This document shows positions 33,430 through 35,000 of a stretch of 35,000 nucleotides of DNA, one piece after another. The DNA lies in NCBI RefSeq assembly GCF_008831285.2, contig NC_045140.1, forward strand, positions 28,691,200-28,726,199, read 5' to 3'. Source of the DNA: Nymphaea colorata. Its lineage: Eukaryota > Streptophyta > Magnoliopsida > Nymphaeales > Nymphaeaceae. Within the stretch, counting starts at the first letter, position 1. Each line of letters opens with the position of its first letter. A program made the position numbers and the translations under genes. Below the pieces are notes generated by a model. It made no database searches, was not told the DNA's origin, and saw only the letters and a program-made list of their open reading frames with translations.

Positions 33430-35000
33430 TGGTGGGAACCCGGCTAGGACTGCCTAAGCTCGCTGCCGAATGCCGAACTCCCTTCCCAAGATCTCTTGGG
33501 GCAGGCTCCGAATAGGCTAAGTATTAAGAAGACTTTACACTCTTTCCCTGCCGGACAGCAACCCCGGCTTAATTTCCCAAGTTAGGACAGAATTACAAGA
33601 GTGTTTCCCGAACCCAAATAGCCAATCCTACTACAAGAATGCTAAGGGGCTCAAGGCTTAATACAACCGCGACGATACAACTTAAACGCTCACCTCACTC
33701 AACCACATTCACATCCAAGCATTCATCAAAAACATACATGCCTAAGCGCACAAACCACACCCTCAACCCCTAGGTGGCCAAGCCGCAAGGAGGTGTGTCG
33801 TCGGCTGAACGAGCCTCCGAGGACCTCACTATGCCGCGCGCCGTGTAGGCGGGTTTGTAAGCAAGAACACCCTCCCCGTGCTATAGTGGGACAGGGTACA
33901 AACCTCCTCGGAGCTAGTCCGAGCTATCCACCGAGGCTGGAAAACCAGAAACTAAGCCTCGGTACTCAGCAAATGCCTCCTCGCCCAAGCTGGACAGCAA
34001 GCTCCACGACCCCAACTCACCGGTCGCTTGATGGCTCACGGTTCACCTCAGCAACAAGGGAAGCACGGATTACTGTTACAGCAAAACAGTAATCGAACAA
34101 CAGAGCCAAAGTATGAAATGCCTCACAAGATGCGATCTAAACCCCTCTTTGTATTCTGTTAAGGGGGAAGCAGGCGTCGAACTGGTGTCGACGAGCACCC
34201 TTCAACTCCAAGGTTGCGGCTCACGGACTGTTGCAGTCTATGCTAACAGGTTGCAGCCCATCCTCGTTGCAGCAGGGGTATGCTCCGCCAAAACAAGTGC
34301 AAGCACGATCAAATCCAGGATATAATCAAAGGAAAACAAGGGATTCAAGGAGCTGAAATCACCAGAGATACTCGTTTCCCCAATATCGAAGAAAACGAGA
34401 TCGGGGTAGCGTCGAGGCTTGGCCTCTGTTCTGGAAAACGAAGAAGACAGGTTCAGGCGCTGGCAGAGAGTGGCCTCCAGTCTAAAATTCGTATAAAATC
34501 ACAGGAGTCTCCAAAAATCCCCAAACTTGGTCAGCAACAAGTAGACATCCTCAGGAGTGGACGCTCCAAGTTTGAGCCAAATCCGACGAGTTTAAGGCCA
34601 GGTCGTTGAGCTCTGAAAATCGCGCACGTTCTGTCCTTCGTTCAGAAATGTATCAGGCGCAGAACAGCTTCAGGACTGCTGGAGAGGTCTTCGATGGAAA
34701 AATCATAACAATTCATAGACACCTCCAAAAATCCTGAAATTTGGACTGTAGCAAGACCACTAGCCAAGGAGTAGACGCTCCAAATTTGAGCTGAATCTGA
34801 GCTGTCTAGACCCCAGTCGTTGATCCCTCAAAGTCGCTGTAGTTCTGTCGCCTGTTTCAGGAAGAGCCGTCGTGCAGAAGAACAGCCACAGGTCTTCAAA
34901 TCGCCACTCCGCCTCAATGCGATCAAATCAAGAGATGAAACCACTTGCAATCGACAGATAATTAAATTTGGAACAAGCTAAAGTCAATAGATCACCCGGT
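33430..35000 (-). repeat. Element B2 5' LTR, partial
   Basis: The first 1571 bp in + coordinates (the U5 side in element sense) are present; U3 and the coding tail lie beyond the window. It matches 25059-26629 with one substitution (CAAACTTGG here against CAAACGTGG there). It includes the repeat at 34509-34860 and the stem-loop at 34068-34094. No gene. Confidence 0.95.

Larger units (their letters stand above)
25059..35000 (-). mobile_element. Element B2: second copy of the B family, 5' LTR cut by window end
   Basis: Same organisation as B1: 3' LTR 25059-28566, internal 28567-33429 (4863 bp), 5' LTR 33430 onward. The LTR parts that can be compared (1571 bp) differ at one position, so B2 inserted, or was homogenised, very recently. 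It differs from B1 at about nine internal substitutions and two indels. The left target flank is GGTAC (25054-25058); the right flank is outside the window. Confidence 0.95.

Overview
The window is seed-plant (most likely angiosperm) intergenic DNA made almost entirely of long-LTR Ty3/gypsy retrotransposons of the chromovirus type. The evidence is fused gag-pol frames with protease, reverse transcriptase, RNase H and D-D-35-E integrase, a GPY/F motif, a C-terminal chromodomain-like segment, and primer-binding sites matching plant initiator-Met tRNA. I see no host gene, tRNA, rRNA or CRISPR. All elements read on the minus strand, so each 3' LTR is at the left and each 5' LTR at the right.

Layout. 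1-30: a scrap of flanking DNA. 31-12869: element A, complete (3' LTR 31-3751, internal 3752-9149, 5' LTR 9150-12869). Its LTRs look identical except for one A in an A-run, so it is a very recent insertion. 12870-24619: element B1, a second family (3' LTR remnant 12870-16248, internal 16249-21111, 5' LTR 21112-24619); A sits at the extreme left end of its 3' LTR. 24620-25058: a 439-bp spacer, X, with no gene, whose last 30 bp nearly repeat bases 1-30. 25059-35000: element B2, the same family as B1 (3' LTR 25059-28566, internal 28567-33429, 5' LTR 33430 to window end, incomplete).

Coding content. A carries one intact gag-pol frame (1714 aa), with DCG replacing DSG at the protease active site. 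B1 and B2 each carry a gag-pol frame broken by a different single-base deletion, and each is intact where the other is broken. In both families the polypurine tract lies inside the gag-pol frame and the frame runs into the 3' LTR: 101 codons in A, and 206 open codons in B2. The LTR starts in the same codon phase in both families, at a shared S-x-T-(D/E)-L-P protein motif. The LTRs therefore carry, in element order, a coding tail, then structured and promoter-like DNA, then a long non-coding part.

Cautions. Bases 12870-13916 are about 110 bp shorter than the same LTR segment in three sister copies, through many scattered small deletions, while the next 2.3 kb is colinear. This looks like an unpolished long-read patch. 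The left ends of A, B2 and (inferred) B1 all follow the same flanking bases GATCAGGTAC, which needs explaining by tandem duplication, target re-use or misassembly.
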